A stretch of DNA of 60,519 nt, taken from Chlorobiaceae bacterium (GTDB taxonomy: Bacteria; Bacteroidota; Chlorobiia; Chlorobiales; Chlorobiaceae). The stretch's first letter is position 1. Every line of letters starts with the position of its first letter. The notes beneath the pieces were generated by a model, which ran no database searches, was not told where the DNA came from, and saw nothing but the letters and a program-made list of their open reading frames with translations. The DNA lies in NCBI GenBank assembly GCA_013335405.1, contig JAAXVR010000011.1, positions 1 through 60,519 of the forward strand, in the 5' to 3' direction. The position numbers and the translations under genes are program-made. Shown here piece after piece: positions 16,023 to 24,586 of the stretch.

Positions 16023-16889
16023 TCAGAGATCTGCGGCAGGCATTCTCGAGACTTCTTCTGCGGTGAATACCGGACCCTCCTTGCAGACGTAAACGGAGCC
16101 GACATTACAGCGGCCGCATTTGCCGACACCGCATTTCATCCGGTTTTCCAGTGTGGTATAGACGTTGCTTTCCTCAAATCCGAGCTTCCCGAGGGCGGTC
16201 AGCGTGAATTTGATCATGATCGGCGGTCCGCAAAGAACGGCAATGCAGTTCTCCGGAGACGGCGCAGCCTGTTCGAGTACGGTCGGTACGAACCCCACCC
16301 TGTGCTTCCAGTCCGGGGTTTCCCCTCCCGGATCGACGGTCAGCACCAGGTTGACATCATCGCGTTTTTCCCACTCTTCCAGTTCGTGCTTGTAGACAAG
16401 ATCGGCCACGGTGCGGGCTCCGTAGACAATAGTGACTTTTCCGAACTTGTCGCGCCGGTCGAGGCATGACCAGATGACGCTTCGGGTTGGCGGCAGGGCG
16501 ATGCCTCCGGCAATGAAGAGAAGATTTTTCCCGTAGAATTCTTCAACAGGAAAACGATTGCCATATGGGCCGCGAAAAGTGATGAGATCACCTGTGTCTG
16601 CATTCGCCAGTGCCGAAGTCACCCTGCCGGATTGCCGGAAAGTGCATTCGACATAATCCGTGCGTGTTTCGGGACTCGCCACGCAGAAAGTGCTCTCGCC
16701 TTCGCCGTAGATTCCGTAAAGCCCGAACATCCCTGTTCTGTAATTTTCCCTGAACAGTTCGTGGTCGTCCGGGTTCTGGAATTCCAGCCTCAATGTCTTG
16801 ACGCCGGGAGCTTCGTCGTGACTCGCCACGATTTTCATGACCGCAGGCTTGTAGATGTTGTGATGGGCGTGATGGGTGTGTTCTTTCAC
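16023..16889 (-). CDS. flxA: FlxA: FAD/NAD(P)H-binding subunit of the Flx-Hdr complex
   Basis: This ferredoxin:NADP+ reductase-type subunit is 288 residues long. An FAD-binding beta-barrel comes first (GMFGLYGIYGEGESTFCVAS). The nucleotide-binding fold follows (NLLFIAGGIALPPTRSVI, IVYGARTVADLVYKHEL, CIAVLCGPPIMIKFT). A C-terminal [2Fe-2S]-type cysteine cluster is CGVGKCGRCNVGSVYVC. It should take electrons from NADH and pass them to FlxB. The start is set at the GTG at 16889, which overlaps the flxB stop as GTGA. The longer frame beginning at 16976 would lie inside flxB. The last gene of the cluster, it converges with the murB-like gene. NADH rather than NADPH as donor is taken from the known family. 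Confidence 0.88.
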   Translation of the reverse strand: MKEHTHHAHHNIYKPAVMKIVASHDEAPGVKTLRLEFQNPDDHELFRENYRTGMFGLYGIYGEGESTFCVASPETRTDYVECTFRQSGRVTSALANADTGDLITFRGPYGNRFPVEEFYGKNLLFIAGGIALPPTRSVIWSCLDRRDKFGKVTIVYGARTVADLVYKHELEEWEKRDDVNLVLTVDPGGETPDWKHRVGFVPTVLEQAAPSPENCIAVLCGPPIMIKFTLTALGKLGFEESNVYTTLENRMKCGVGKCGRCNVGSVYVCKEGPVFTAEEVSRMPAADL

Positions 16890-17899
16890 GGAAGTAATTT
16901 TGAAATCTCTTGTAATGTTTCGGTAATTCCCATGTCGACCGGGCACTGGCGCGTGCATCTGCCGCAACCTGAACATTTGTTCAGGTTGAATTTTCCGGGA
17001 TAATAGTTGAACTTGTGCATGATACGCTGACGCCAGCGGGCGGATTGCGTAGAACGGGGGTTGTGCCCGGATGTATGCATGGTGAAAAGGGGGAAGGAGC
17101 AGCTGTCCCAGTTTTTTCTTCTGATGCCGCTGTACGTGTCCCCCTCATCCTGGATGTCGAAACAGTGGCAGGTGGGGCAGAGGTAGGTGCATGATCCGCA
17201 ACCGATGCACCGGACCGAGATTTCCTTCCAGAACCTGCTTTCGAAATTGTCCGGATTGTCGAGCCATTCCACGCAGGCTTCGAGATTGAATTTCGGTTTG
17301 ACGTCAGCAGTGGGGAGCGTTTTGTCGTCACCCTCCTGCAGGAGATCGGATATTCCGGCGAATGCGTCTCTTCCTCGGTCGGTGATATCCTCGACCAGCC
17401 ATCCCTTTCCGCTTTCAAGGGGGCGCAGCAGGATGTCCGAACCCATGGCGCTGTCAGGGGCCAGGTTCAGTGAGGTGCACATGCAGAATTCATCGGCCTT
17501 CACACATGCTATGGAAACAATGACCGAATCGTTCCGGCGCTGGAACCAGTATTCATCCTTGTAATCCCAGCCGAAAAGCGGATCGTCGATGGCAACACCC
17601 GATGCGTCACATGGCCGAACACCGAAAACGATCCTTTTTCCGGAAGGCGGCAGGAATTCATCGGTATCGATCGCTTTTTTTCTTATGGAATATTTGAGCA
17701 TCGGTTCGGTCCGGGGGAAAAAAAGTTCTTTGACCGAACAGTCGGGAAGCACGATATCCAGCTCCAGTTCCGAAGCTTTTTCGACAGGCCGGTAAGCTGA
17801 AACATTCGTTTTCCGGACCGGCCCGATAACCATATTTCCTGATGTCTTCCATCGTTCGATACAATTGTCGAGTTTATCGGCGAAAAGAATTTTTGGCAT
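16886..17899 (-). CDS. flxB: FlxB: 4Fe-4S dicluster subunit of the Flx-Hdr complex
   Basis: This 337-residue protein resembles sulfhydrogenase/HdrF-type beta subunits. An N-terminal domain contains FGVRPCDASGV. Two ferredoxin-type cysteine sets follow: CIGCGSCTYLCPTCHCFD at about residues 233-250, and CSGCGRCTRQCP near the C-terminus. It relays electrons between FlxA and FlxC/FlxD. The stop overlaps the GTG of flxA by four bases, and the start lies 12 bases after the flxC stop. All the expected cysteines are present. The assignment is firm because all neighbours fit the same complex. Confidence 0.88.
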   Translation of the reverse strand: MPKILFADKLDNCIERWKTSGNMVIGPVRKTNVSAYRPVEKASELELDIVLPDCSVKELFFPRTEPMLKYSIRKKAIDTDEFLPPSGKRIVFGVRPCDASGVAIDDPLFGWDYKDEYWFQRRNDSVIVSIACVKADEFCMCTSLNLAPDSAMGSDILLRPLESGKGWLVEDITDRGRDAFAGISDLLQEGDDKTLPTADVKPKFNLEACVEWLDNPDNFESRFWKEISVRCIGCGSCTYLCPTCHCFDIQDEGDTYSGIRRKNWDSCSFPLFTMHTSGHNPRSTQSARWRQRIMHKFNYYPGKFNLNKCSGCGRCTRQCPVDMGITETLQEISKLLP

Positions 17900-17911
17900 A
17901 CGAGTTGTTAC

Positions 17912-18742
17912 TTAAAGAATGAAAGTCTCGGTATCGTCTTTTTTGAAACTGGCGAGCAGAGGCTCCTGGGTTATGCTCAGACCGGCGAAATGATCGAACG
18001 ACTCCAGGGTTTCAACGGCCATCCTTCGATTGATGAGGCGTAAAGGAATGTTTACCGGGCAAGCCCTGTCGCAGTTACCGCACTCCACGCACCTTCCCGC
18101 AAGGTGGAATGCACGGATGATGTTCCATTCGAAATTACCGAGCGTATGAGGAGATGTGTTGATCCATTGCGGCTGGTTGCAGTCGACGATACATCTCCTG
18201 CAATAACACATCGGGCAGGCCTGCCGGCATGCGTAACACTTGATGCATTTCGAGAATTCATCCTGCCAGAAGGAAAAGCGCTCCACGGCGTTCATCTTTT
18301 CCAGCTTTTCGATGACGGTATCGGATTCCGAAACCGACGGGTTTTCGCTGAGAGTGATGATATACTCGGAAAAATCAGCAACATTGCTGCCCTCGAGAGG
18401 CCTGATCTCGCCCTGTTGAGGCTCGAATCCCATGATGAGAATCTGGTCAGGGTTGAGCTGGTTTTCGGCGGCAAGGATGTTTATCGAACGTATTCCTTCC
18501 GGTCTCAGGAAAACGGCAACACGTTTTTCATCACTCAGGAGGCCTTCGGCGACAAGGTAACCGGTCAGGTTAGCGATACAGAGAGTGTCGAGAACGAGGC
18601 CGTCCGCCTGTTCGGGTGAACTGGCGAATAGTGGCCTGCGACGGTCCTGCGTGGTCCCGCTGCCGTAACCGACGACGAGTTTTACTTCGCCGCTGGAAAG
18701 CAGTTCCTTTGCCCTTTCTCTGTATTGTGCCTCTATACTCAT
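17912..18742 (-). CDS. flxC: FlxC: 4Fe-4S protein of the Flx-Hdr complex
   Basis: This 276-residue iron-sulfur protein carries CIKCYACRQACPMCYCRRC at about residues 167-185. A second set, CVECGNCDRACP, is near residue 220. The N-terminal domain contains LVVGYGSGTTQDRRRPLF, a CoF420-hydrogenase/HdrC-like pattern found in FlxC proteins. It sits 13 bases after the flxD stop. Its role is electron transfer between FlxB and the FlxD-HdrA branch. The cysteine spacing appears complete. Confidence 0.86.
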   Translation of the reverse strand: MSIEAQYRERAKELLSSGEVKLVVGYGSGTTQDRRRPLFASSPEQADGLVLDTLCIANLTGYLVAEGLLSDEKRVAVFLRPEGIRSINILAAENQLNPDQILIMGFEPQQGEIRPLEGSNVADFSEYIITLSENPSVSESDTVIEKLEKMNAVERFSFWQDEFSKCIKCYACRQACPMCYCRRCIVDCNQPQWINTSPHTLGNFEWNIIRAFHLAGRCVECGNCDRACPVNIPLRLINRRMAVETLESFDHFAGLSITQEPLLASFKKDDTETFIL

Positions 18743-18755
18743 GGAATATTGTCAG

Positions 18756-19205
18756 TTAAAGTGATACCTGGGATTGTGTCTCTTCCACAAGCCCGTGGTA
18801 TTGGACAAATGGACCGAGTGCGCGAATATCTTCCGTAATTGCATTGATGAGCTCAGCGAACTTCACGCCTTCCGCTGCGCTGATCCAGGAGTATTTCACC
18901 CTTTCGGCCGGTATGCCGGTGAACTCGAGAAGGGAACGGAAAACCATCCATCTTCGGCGGGCATGGTAGTTGCCATGAGTGAAATGACAATCGCCGGGAT
19001 GGCATCCGCTGATAAGGATGCCGTCGGCTCCTTTCTGCAATGCCTTGAGTATGAACATGGGGCTGATCCTTCCGGTGCAGGGAAGCCGGATCAGGCGTAC
19101 GTTCGGAGCGTATTTCAGGCGGCTGGTGCCGGCAAGGTCAGCACCGGCATAGGTGCAGTAAGTACAGACAAAAGCAACTATTTTCGGTTCGAATTGTTCG
19201 CTCAT
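18756..19205 (-). CDS. flxD: FlxD/MvhD: [2Fe-2S] electron-transfer subunit
   Basis: This is a 149-residue protein of the MvhD/FrhD 'hydrogenase iron-sulfur' family. Its five cysteines are at CTYCTYAGADLAG, RLPCTGRISP and SGCHPGDCHF. In methanogens MvhD links the hydrogenase to HdrA. In bacteria FlxD links the NADH-oxidising FlxABC module to HdrA. It lies directly after hdrA with a 48-bp gap on the same strand. Short length and motif order match the family. Confidence 0.9.
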   Translation of the reverse strand: MSEQFEPKIVAFVCTYCTYAGADLAGTSRLKYAPNVRLIRLPCTGRISPMFILKALQKGADGILISGCHPGDCHFTHGNYHARRRWMVFRSLLEFTGIPAERVKYSWISAAEGVKFAELINAITEDIRALGPFVQYHGLVEETQSQVSL

Positions 19206-19253
19206 CAGCTTGTTTCGTAGTGATTTTCTGTAGGTTAAGCGGCAGACGGGTTT

Positions 19254-21227
19254 CTATGAGAGGCCCATCACTTCCGCAAAAATCTGTTTTTCCGTAAAGC
19301 CGGCAAGATCGATGCTGTTCGAGCGGCAGAAGGTTACACAGGTGCCGCAGCCCTGGCAGAGCCCGGGATTGACCGATGCGACCTGTTTGACCAGCCTGCC
19401 CGAACGGTCGAGGATATCTTTTTTCTCGATGGCGTTATAGGGACAGGCAAGCACGCATCCCCAGCAGCCCGCACAGGTTGCCTCGTTGCAGCTGGCAATG
19501 ACAGGTTCGCGTTCGAGTTTGTCTTTGCTGAAGAGTGCGAGCACTTTACTGGCCGATGCCGAAGCCTGGGAGACCGAGTCCGGTATATCTTTCGGAGACT
19601 GGCATGCTCCAGCCAGGAAAATTCCTGCGGTCGATGATTCCACAGGGCGCAGCTTGAGATGCGCTTCATTGTAGAAACCATATTCGTCATAACCTATGCC
19701 GATGGTTTTGGCGAACTCCTTGGCTCCGGGCTGAGGCACCATGGCTGTCGCGAGTACGACCATGTCTGCAGCAATTTCCACCGGCCGGCCGAGAAGGGTG
19801 TCTACACCTCGTACCATGAGTTTGCCATTTTCCTCCCATACCTTGCTGACCCTTCCGCGAAGGTAGGATGCCTCGTCCTCCTCGATAGCCCTGCGGGTGA
19901 ACTCGTCATATCCCTTTCCGGCAGCGCGGATGTCCATGTAGAAAATGCTGGTTTTTCCGCCGTGTACCTTGTGGGTATAGAGCATGGCATGTTTCGCGGT
20001 ATACATGCAGCATATTTTCGAACAGTACCTGACCCCTTTCGACGGATCGCGAGATCCCGCGCACTGGATGAAGACGATGTGTTGGGGTTCCTTCTGGTCT
20101 GAAGGACGCCGGATTTTACCGGCCGTGGGTCCGCTCGCCGATGCGAGCCGCTCGAACTGCAGCCCGGTGATGACATCCGCATATTTGCCGTAACCGTATT
20201 CCCCGTACATTGCGGTGTCCTGTACCTGAAAACCGGTTGCGACGACAATGGCGCCGATTTCGAGGTCCAGATACTGATCCTCGAAAGTGAAATCAATGGC
20301 ATCGAACTTGCATGCTTTTACGCAGAGCTTGCATTTGCCGTTTTTAAAATATATACAGTTCGCCTTGTCAATAACCGGATTGTTCGGGACCGATTGTGCA
20401 AAAGGAGTGAAAATGGCGGTGCGTTTGCCGAGACCGCAGTCAAATTCGCTCGGGATCTTCTTGACCGGGCACTTCGTATAGCAGTCGCCGCAGCCCGTGC
20501 ATGCCTGGGTGTCGACAAAACGGGATTTCATGCGGATACGGACTTTGAAGTTCCCGATGTAGCCATCGACGCTTTCAACCTCGGAATAGGTGAGAAGGCG
20601 GATATTGGGATGTTGTGCAGCTTCGACCATCCTCGGCGTCATGATGCACTGTGAACAATCGAGGGTAGGGAAGGTTTCGGAAAGCTGAGCCATATGGCCG
20701 CCAAGCGAGGGTTCACGCTCGACAAGCACGACTTCCTGTCCTGCATTGGCGATATCGAGTGCTGCCTGGATGCCCGCAATGCCTCCGCCGATAACCAGTG
20801 CCCGACGGGTGACAGGTACTTCTATGGGATGAAGCGTGTTGTTGAGTTTGACTTTTTCAACTATCGATCGGGTAATGTCGATAGCTTTTTCGGTAGCCAT
20901 GTCACTGTCGGTGTGAACCCAGGAGCAATGTTCACGGATATTCGCTATTTCGCACAGGTAAGGGTTGAGGCCAGCCTCGGCGCATGCTTTTCTGAACGTC
21001 GCTTCATGCATTCTCGGAGAGCAGGCGGCTACCACGACACCGGTCAGATTGTTCTCACGGATGGCTCTTTTCACGGATTCCTGACCGGGATCGGAACAGA
21101 AATACTTGTATTCCACGGAAACGGCAACGCCCGGGTGGTCTTCAAGAGCGGCAACAAGCCTGGACGTATCGACCTTGCCGGCGATATTTTCTCCGCAGTG
21201 GCATATGAATACTCCTATTTTCGCCAT
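19254..21227 (-). CDS. hdrA: HdrA: flavin-based electron-bifurcating subunit
   Basis: The product is about 657 residues. The N-terminal insert carries FICHCGENIAG. The Rossmann-type FAD site is LVIGGGIAGIQAALDIANAG. Ferredoxin cysteines follow at CTGCGDCYTKCP and KCKLCVKACKF. The HdrA-specific stretch YCSKICCMYTAKHAML is present. Two C-terminal 4Fe-4S sets close the protein (CAGCWGCVLACP and CQGCGTCVTFCRS). HdrA carries the FAD that splits electrons between ferredoxin and HdrBC. The start is placed at the ATG at 21227 (MAKIGVFICHCG). The longer frame from 21302 would add 25 residues not expected in HdrA. The gene is separated from hdrCB by 213 bases, which could hold an internal promoter. Confidence 0.92.
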   Translation of the reverse strand: MAKIGVFICHCGENIAGKVDTSRLVAALEDHPGVAVSVEYKYFCSDPGQESVKRAIRENNLTGVVVAACSPRMHEATFRKACAEAGLNPYLCEIANIREHCSWVHTDSDMATEKAIDITRSIVEKVKLNNTLHPIEVPVTRRALVIGGGIAGIQAALDIANAGQEVVLVEREPSLGGHMAQLSETFPTLDCSQCIMTPRMVEAAQHPNIRLLTYSEVESVDGYIGNFKVRIRMKSRFVDTQACTGCGDCYTKCPVKKIPSEFDCGLGKRTAIFTPFAQSVPNNPVIDKANCIYFKNGKCKLCVKACKFDAIDFTFEDQYLDLEIGAIVVATGFQVQDTAMYGEYGYGKYADVITGLQFERLASASGPTAGKIRRPSDQKEPQHIVFIQCAGSRDPSKGVRYCSKICCMYTAKHAMLYTHKVHGGKTSIFYMDIRAAGKGYDEFTRRAIEEDEASYLRGRVSKVWEENGKLMVRGVDTLLGRPVEIAADMVVLATAMVPQPGAKEFAKTIGIGYDEYGFYNEAHLKLRPVESSTAGIFLAGACQSPKDIPDSVSQASASASKVLALFSKDKLEREPVIASCNEATCAGCWGCVLACPYNAIEKKDILDRSGRLVKQVASVNPGLCQGCGTCVTFCRSNSIDLAGFTEKQIFAEVMGLS

Positions 21228-21440
21228 AGTGACTATGTTTTTATATGAAGCCGCAATAATGACCGGTATCAGTACCTGACAGCGGGCGGCAACGATCCAC
21301 ATTTCCTGTTCAAACGTGCAAGGATCCCCTGGGTATCATGCAATTTCGGGTCACCATCCGGTAATGACCGTCAAATACAGATATCCTGAAGGACAAAAGG
21401 CTCAAAACATGAAGAAGTCCGGCATCATACCGTCAACCGG
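21228..21440. other. Gap inside the hdr-flx cluster
   Basis: These 213 bases separate hdrCB from hdrA. No gene or clear hairpin was found. An internal promoter or processing site is possible, since the other genes of the cluster are packed within 0-48 bases. Confidence 0.35.
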
Positions 21441-22949
21441 CTACAGCTTTGAGACCATGTCAAGTGCAGGAACAAAATGTTTGCCAACAGCAACTTCAGC
21501 GGGATCGGCGCCGCATGCTATGGCGACAAGTTCTGAAATATAGTAAACCGGCATCGGTTTAACATCCCCGAACCGTTTTCTCATGTTTTCCTGGCGCATG
21601 TCGAGGTTTGCATGGCACAGGGGACAGGCAACGACGAATGCATCAGCTCCGTTCAGTGAGGCGTTTTTTGCAATTTCGTGAGTGAGTTCTTCGACAAGGG
21701 GTTGCTGTGCCAGGGTCAGCCCGGCACCGCAGCACTCTGTTTTGAAGGCCCATTCGACAGGATTTGCGCCGAGGGCGGCGACAAGCGATTCCATTTTGCG
21801 GGGGTTTTCCTGGTCGTCAAACCCCATAGCTTCCATCGGGCGAACGAGAAGGCACCCGTAATAGCATGCAAGATTGAGCTTTTCAAGCGGTTTTTTCACC
21901 CTTTTCGAGAGTTCTTCAGGATCGAGGGACTCAAGAAGCTGGGAAACCCCGATGAATTCCGCCCGGCAGGTAGGTTCAATGCCGGTAATAGAGCGGATTT
22001 CAGCACGAAGTTCCGGAGATTCCTTAAGCGACAGGCGGGTCGTCACCTGCCTGTTCTGACAGGCTGCGCAGGGAGCGAGCACGTAATCAAAACCCTGGTC
22101 GTCTGCAAGTGCCTGGTTCCTTGCGGGAAGAAGAATGGCCAGCTTGTGGTTCGTGGCATGTGCGGATGTAGCACCGCAACAGTTCCAATCCTTGATGTCC
22201 TGCAGGTTGATGTCGAGAAGGCTGCACATTTTCCTTACGGAAACATCGTATTCCATTGCGGTCCCGCTCAGAGAACAGCCGGGGTAGTAGCCGATGGTCA
22301 TGCCCGGCCTGATTGAGAACGGAGCCCGGGGCGCGAATTCCTTTTTGACCGGGCGCCTTTTAGGAGCCGGGTGGTGCGAGTGTTTCAGTGCCGCTTCGAA
22401 AATTTTTTCTATCTGGTCTTTTGCCTTTACAGAGGCTTTCCCTCCGATATTGTGCATCGGGTTGATTTTGCCCTGCATGATCATTTTGACGCCGGAGCCC
22501 GCATCCTGCATGAAAGTCTTCGTCCGCAGCTTGTAGCTGTTGACCAGCGAAAGTTCCTGCAGCCGTCCGTATTTGCGGACATTGTTCAGGAATGAGGTAT
22601 GAAATGCGGCGACAAGTTTTTTCGAGCGGTCTTCGGAAACGATATCTTTTTCAATGGCGATCGATCTGAGGGTATCCATCGTTCCGGCAATGTCCATGTT
22701 CTGGGGGCAGCGTGCGGTGCAGGTCTGGCACCCGACGCAATACCAGAGCGAATCGCTTCTCATCGCCTCTTCGATGGCGCCTGCCTGGACAAGACGCATA
22801 ATCCTTGCGGGAGGGTTGTCCATGAATGCCCCCGCAGGACATCCCGCAGTGCATTTACCGCACTGGTAGCAGCAATGGTAGTTGTTGCCCGTGGACTCTT
22901 CGAGCTGATGCCTGAGCGAGTCCTTTCCTGTTAGATCGATTGTAGACAC
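21441..22949 (-). CDS. HdrC-HdrB fusion: heterodisulfide reductase-type catalytic subunit
   Basis: This 502-residue protein joins two subunits that are separate in methanogens. The HdrC part (about residues 1-190) has CYQCGKCTAGCP and CVGCQTCTARCP, for two [4Fe-4S] clusters. The HdrB part carries two CCG-type domains: YYPGCSLSG, then NCCGATSAH, then PCAACQNR; and ACYYGCLLVRP, then ECCGAGLTL, then CPLCHANLD. In HdrB these bind non-cubane clusters that cleave disulfides. In bacteria the substrate is not CoM-S-S-CoB; DsrC or another thiol protein has been proposed. As first gene of the operon, it is read divergently from the aminotransferase gene. Confidence 0.9.
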   Translation of the reverse strand: MSTIDLTGKDSLRHQLEESTGNNYHCCYQCGKCTAGCPAGAFMDNPPARIMRLVQAGAIEEAMRSDSLWYCVGCQTCTARCPQNMDIAGTMDTLRSIAIEKDIVSEDRSKKLVAAFHTSFLNNVRKYGRLQELSLVNSYKLRTKTFMQDAGSGVKMIMQGKINPMHNIGGKASVKAKDQIEKIFEAALKHSHHPAPKRRPVKKEFAPRAPFSIRPGMTIGYYPGCSLSGTAMEYDVSVRKMCSLLDINLQDIKDWNCCGATSAHATNHKLAILLPARNQALADDQGFDYVLAPCAACQNRQVTTRLSLKESPELRAEIRSITGIEPTCRAEFIGVSQLLESLDPEELSKRVKKPLEKLNLACYYGCLLVRPMEAMGFDDQENPRKMESLVAALGANPVEWAFKTECCGAGLTLAQQPLVEELTHEIAKNASLNGADAFVVACPLCHANLDMRQENMRKRFGDVKPMPVYYISELVAIACGADPAEVAVGKHFVPALDMVSKL

Positions 22950-23363
22950 GTATTAACTCTGGTGGTATAGGTTACAACATGCGGGGAGTGAAATGGCAAA
23001 ACATATCATGTTAAATAAAAATACAATAATGTCAAATTATCATCTGCATTTTGTTTGATGACAACTGGTGATCATTTCGCATCGAAGCTTCGATGTTCCG
23101 GCTGTTACACTCGACACGGTGCGGCTCCTTCTCTTATGTATGCGAAACACACTGAACCTAAAACAACGATTTCTTCGAAACAGTTCAGCATGAACAGGCC
23201 GATACGGGAAGGTTTATTGTTGCAGTACTCTTTGGGGGGCAGGCAGGACGCCCCGGATAAACAGGAAAGGAAATTTTTGGAGGTTCATTGATATGATGCA
23301 CTTTTTGCTTATGATAGCAGGATATTTATTCTGTTCAACGCGACTACCTCCGGTACCCGAATC
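22950..23363. promoter_or_regulatory. Divergent intergenic region with a perfect 16-bp palindrome
   Basis: These 414 bases separate the divergent hdrCB and aminotransferase genes, so promoters for both should lie here. A perfect 16-bp palindrome, catcgaagcttcgatg, is at 23080-23095, about 130 bases ahead of hdrCB. It has the size of a dimeric repressor site. The hdrCB-proximal part (22980-23050) is AT-rich. No gene is visible. Confidence 0.45.
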
Positions 23364-24575
23364 ATGTTCGATGAAATAGAGTTTGAAAAAATCAAGAGAC
23401 TTCCGAAGTATGTCTTTGCTGCCGTAAATGAATTGAAAATGGCTGAACGGCGGGCTGGAGAGGATGTCATCGATTTTTCGATGGGAAACCCCGATGGTCC
23501 TACGCCGCAGCATATCGTCGACAAACTGATCGAAAGCATCAACAAGCCCAGAACACACGGCTACTCCGTTTCGAAAGGCATCTACAAGCTTCGTGGTGCA
23601 GTAGGCAACTGGTATAAAAGAAAGTACAATGTCGATCTCGATCTCGACAGGGAGGTCGTGGCAACGATGGGTTCCAAGGAAGGGTATGTCCACCTTGTAC
23701 AGGCGATCACGAATCCGGGTGACCTGGCCATGGTCCCGGATCCCTGTTATCCCATACATTCCCAGGCATTCATCCTTGCGGGCGGCAATGTCCATCGCCT
23801 GAAACTCGAAATGAACGATGATTTCACGCTTGACGAGAAAGCTTTTTTTCTGAATATCGAGAAAGCGCTGCGTGAATCTTCGCCGAAACCGAAGTACCTG
23901 GTCGTGAATTTTCCGAACAATCCAACGACCGCGACCGTCGATCTCTCTTTTTACGAGAAGCTGGTCGATATAGCCAGGCAGGAAAGGTTTTACATCATCA
24001 GCGATATAGCCTACGCCGAGATTACCTTCGACGGCTACATCACTCCATCCATTCTTCAGGTACCGGGGGCGAAAGATGTCGCAGTGGAGAGCTACACGCT
24101 TTCAAAAACCTACAACATGGCAGGATGGCGTGTCGGCTTCATGGTAGGAAACGCAAAGCTTATCGGGGCTCTTGAAAAAATCAAGAGCTGGCTCGACTAC
24201 GGGACCTTCACTCCGATACAGGTTGCATCGACCATTGCTCTCAACGATGACCAGAGCTGTATCAGCCAGATAACCGAAACATACCGCAGGCGCCGTGACG
24301 TCATGGTTCGCAGCTTCAGCAATGCCGGCTGGCCGCTGGTTTCTCCCCGGGCCAGCATGTTTGTCTGGGCCCGTATTCCTGAACAGTTCCTGCATATGGG
24401 AAGCCTCGAGTTCAGCAAGAAGCTGCTGACCGAAGGGAAGGTTGCCGTGAGCCCGGGAATCGGATTCGGTGCTTACGGGGATGAATATGTGCGTATCGCC
24501 ATGATTGAAAACGAGGAGCGTATCCGACAGGCAGCACGGAATATCAGGAAATTTCTCCGGGGCCAGGAAGGCTGA
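23364..24575 (+). CDS. Class I/II PLP aminotransferase, AlaC-like
   Basis: This is a 403-residue fold-type I aminotransferase. The substrate region is FSMGNPDGPTP, and NFPNNPTTA follows. The PLP-binding lysine is in SYTLSKTYNMAGWRVGF, and the cofactor phosphate/carboxylate arginine is in EYVRIAMIENEERIR. The pattern is closest to the AlaC/YfdZ branch (glutamate-pyruvate transaminase). Related branches include aspartate and LL-diaminopimelate aminotransferases, so the substrate is inferred only. It is cytoplasmic. The start at 23364 gives MFDEIEFEKIKRLPKYVF, the usual N-terminus. It converges with nnr, with 11 bases between the stops. Confidence 0.85.
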   Translation: MFDEIEFEKIKRLPKYVFAAVNELKMAERRAGEDVIDFSMGNPDGPTPQHIVDKLIESINKPRTHGYSVSKGIYKLRGAVGNWYKRKYNVDLDLDREVVATMGSKEGYVHLVQAITNPGDLAMVPDPCYPIHSQAFILAGGNVHRLKLEMNDDFTLDEKAFFLNIEKALRESSPKPKYLVVNFPNNPTTATVDLSFYEKLVDIARQERFYIISDIAYAEITFDGYITPSILQVPGAKDVAVESYTLSKTYNMAGWRVGFMVGNAKLIGALEKIKSWLDYGTFTPIQVASTIALNDDQSCISQITETYRRRRDVMVRSFSNAGWPLVSPRASMFVWARIPEQFLHMGSLEFSKKLLTEGKVAVSPGIGFGAYGDEYVRIAMIENEERIRQAARNIRKFLRGQEG

Positions 24576-24586
24576 TCTGCCGGAGT

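Noticed and set aside
16890-16976. Longer flxA start at 16976
   Set aside because: It would lie wholly inside flxB. The GTG at 16889 gives the usual four-base overlap and the expected protein length.
21228-21302. Longer hdrA start at 21302
   Set aside because: The added 25 residues do not resemble the HdrA N-terminus; MAKIGVFICHCG at 21227 does.
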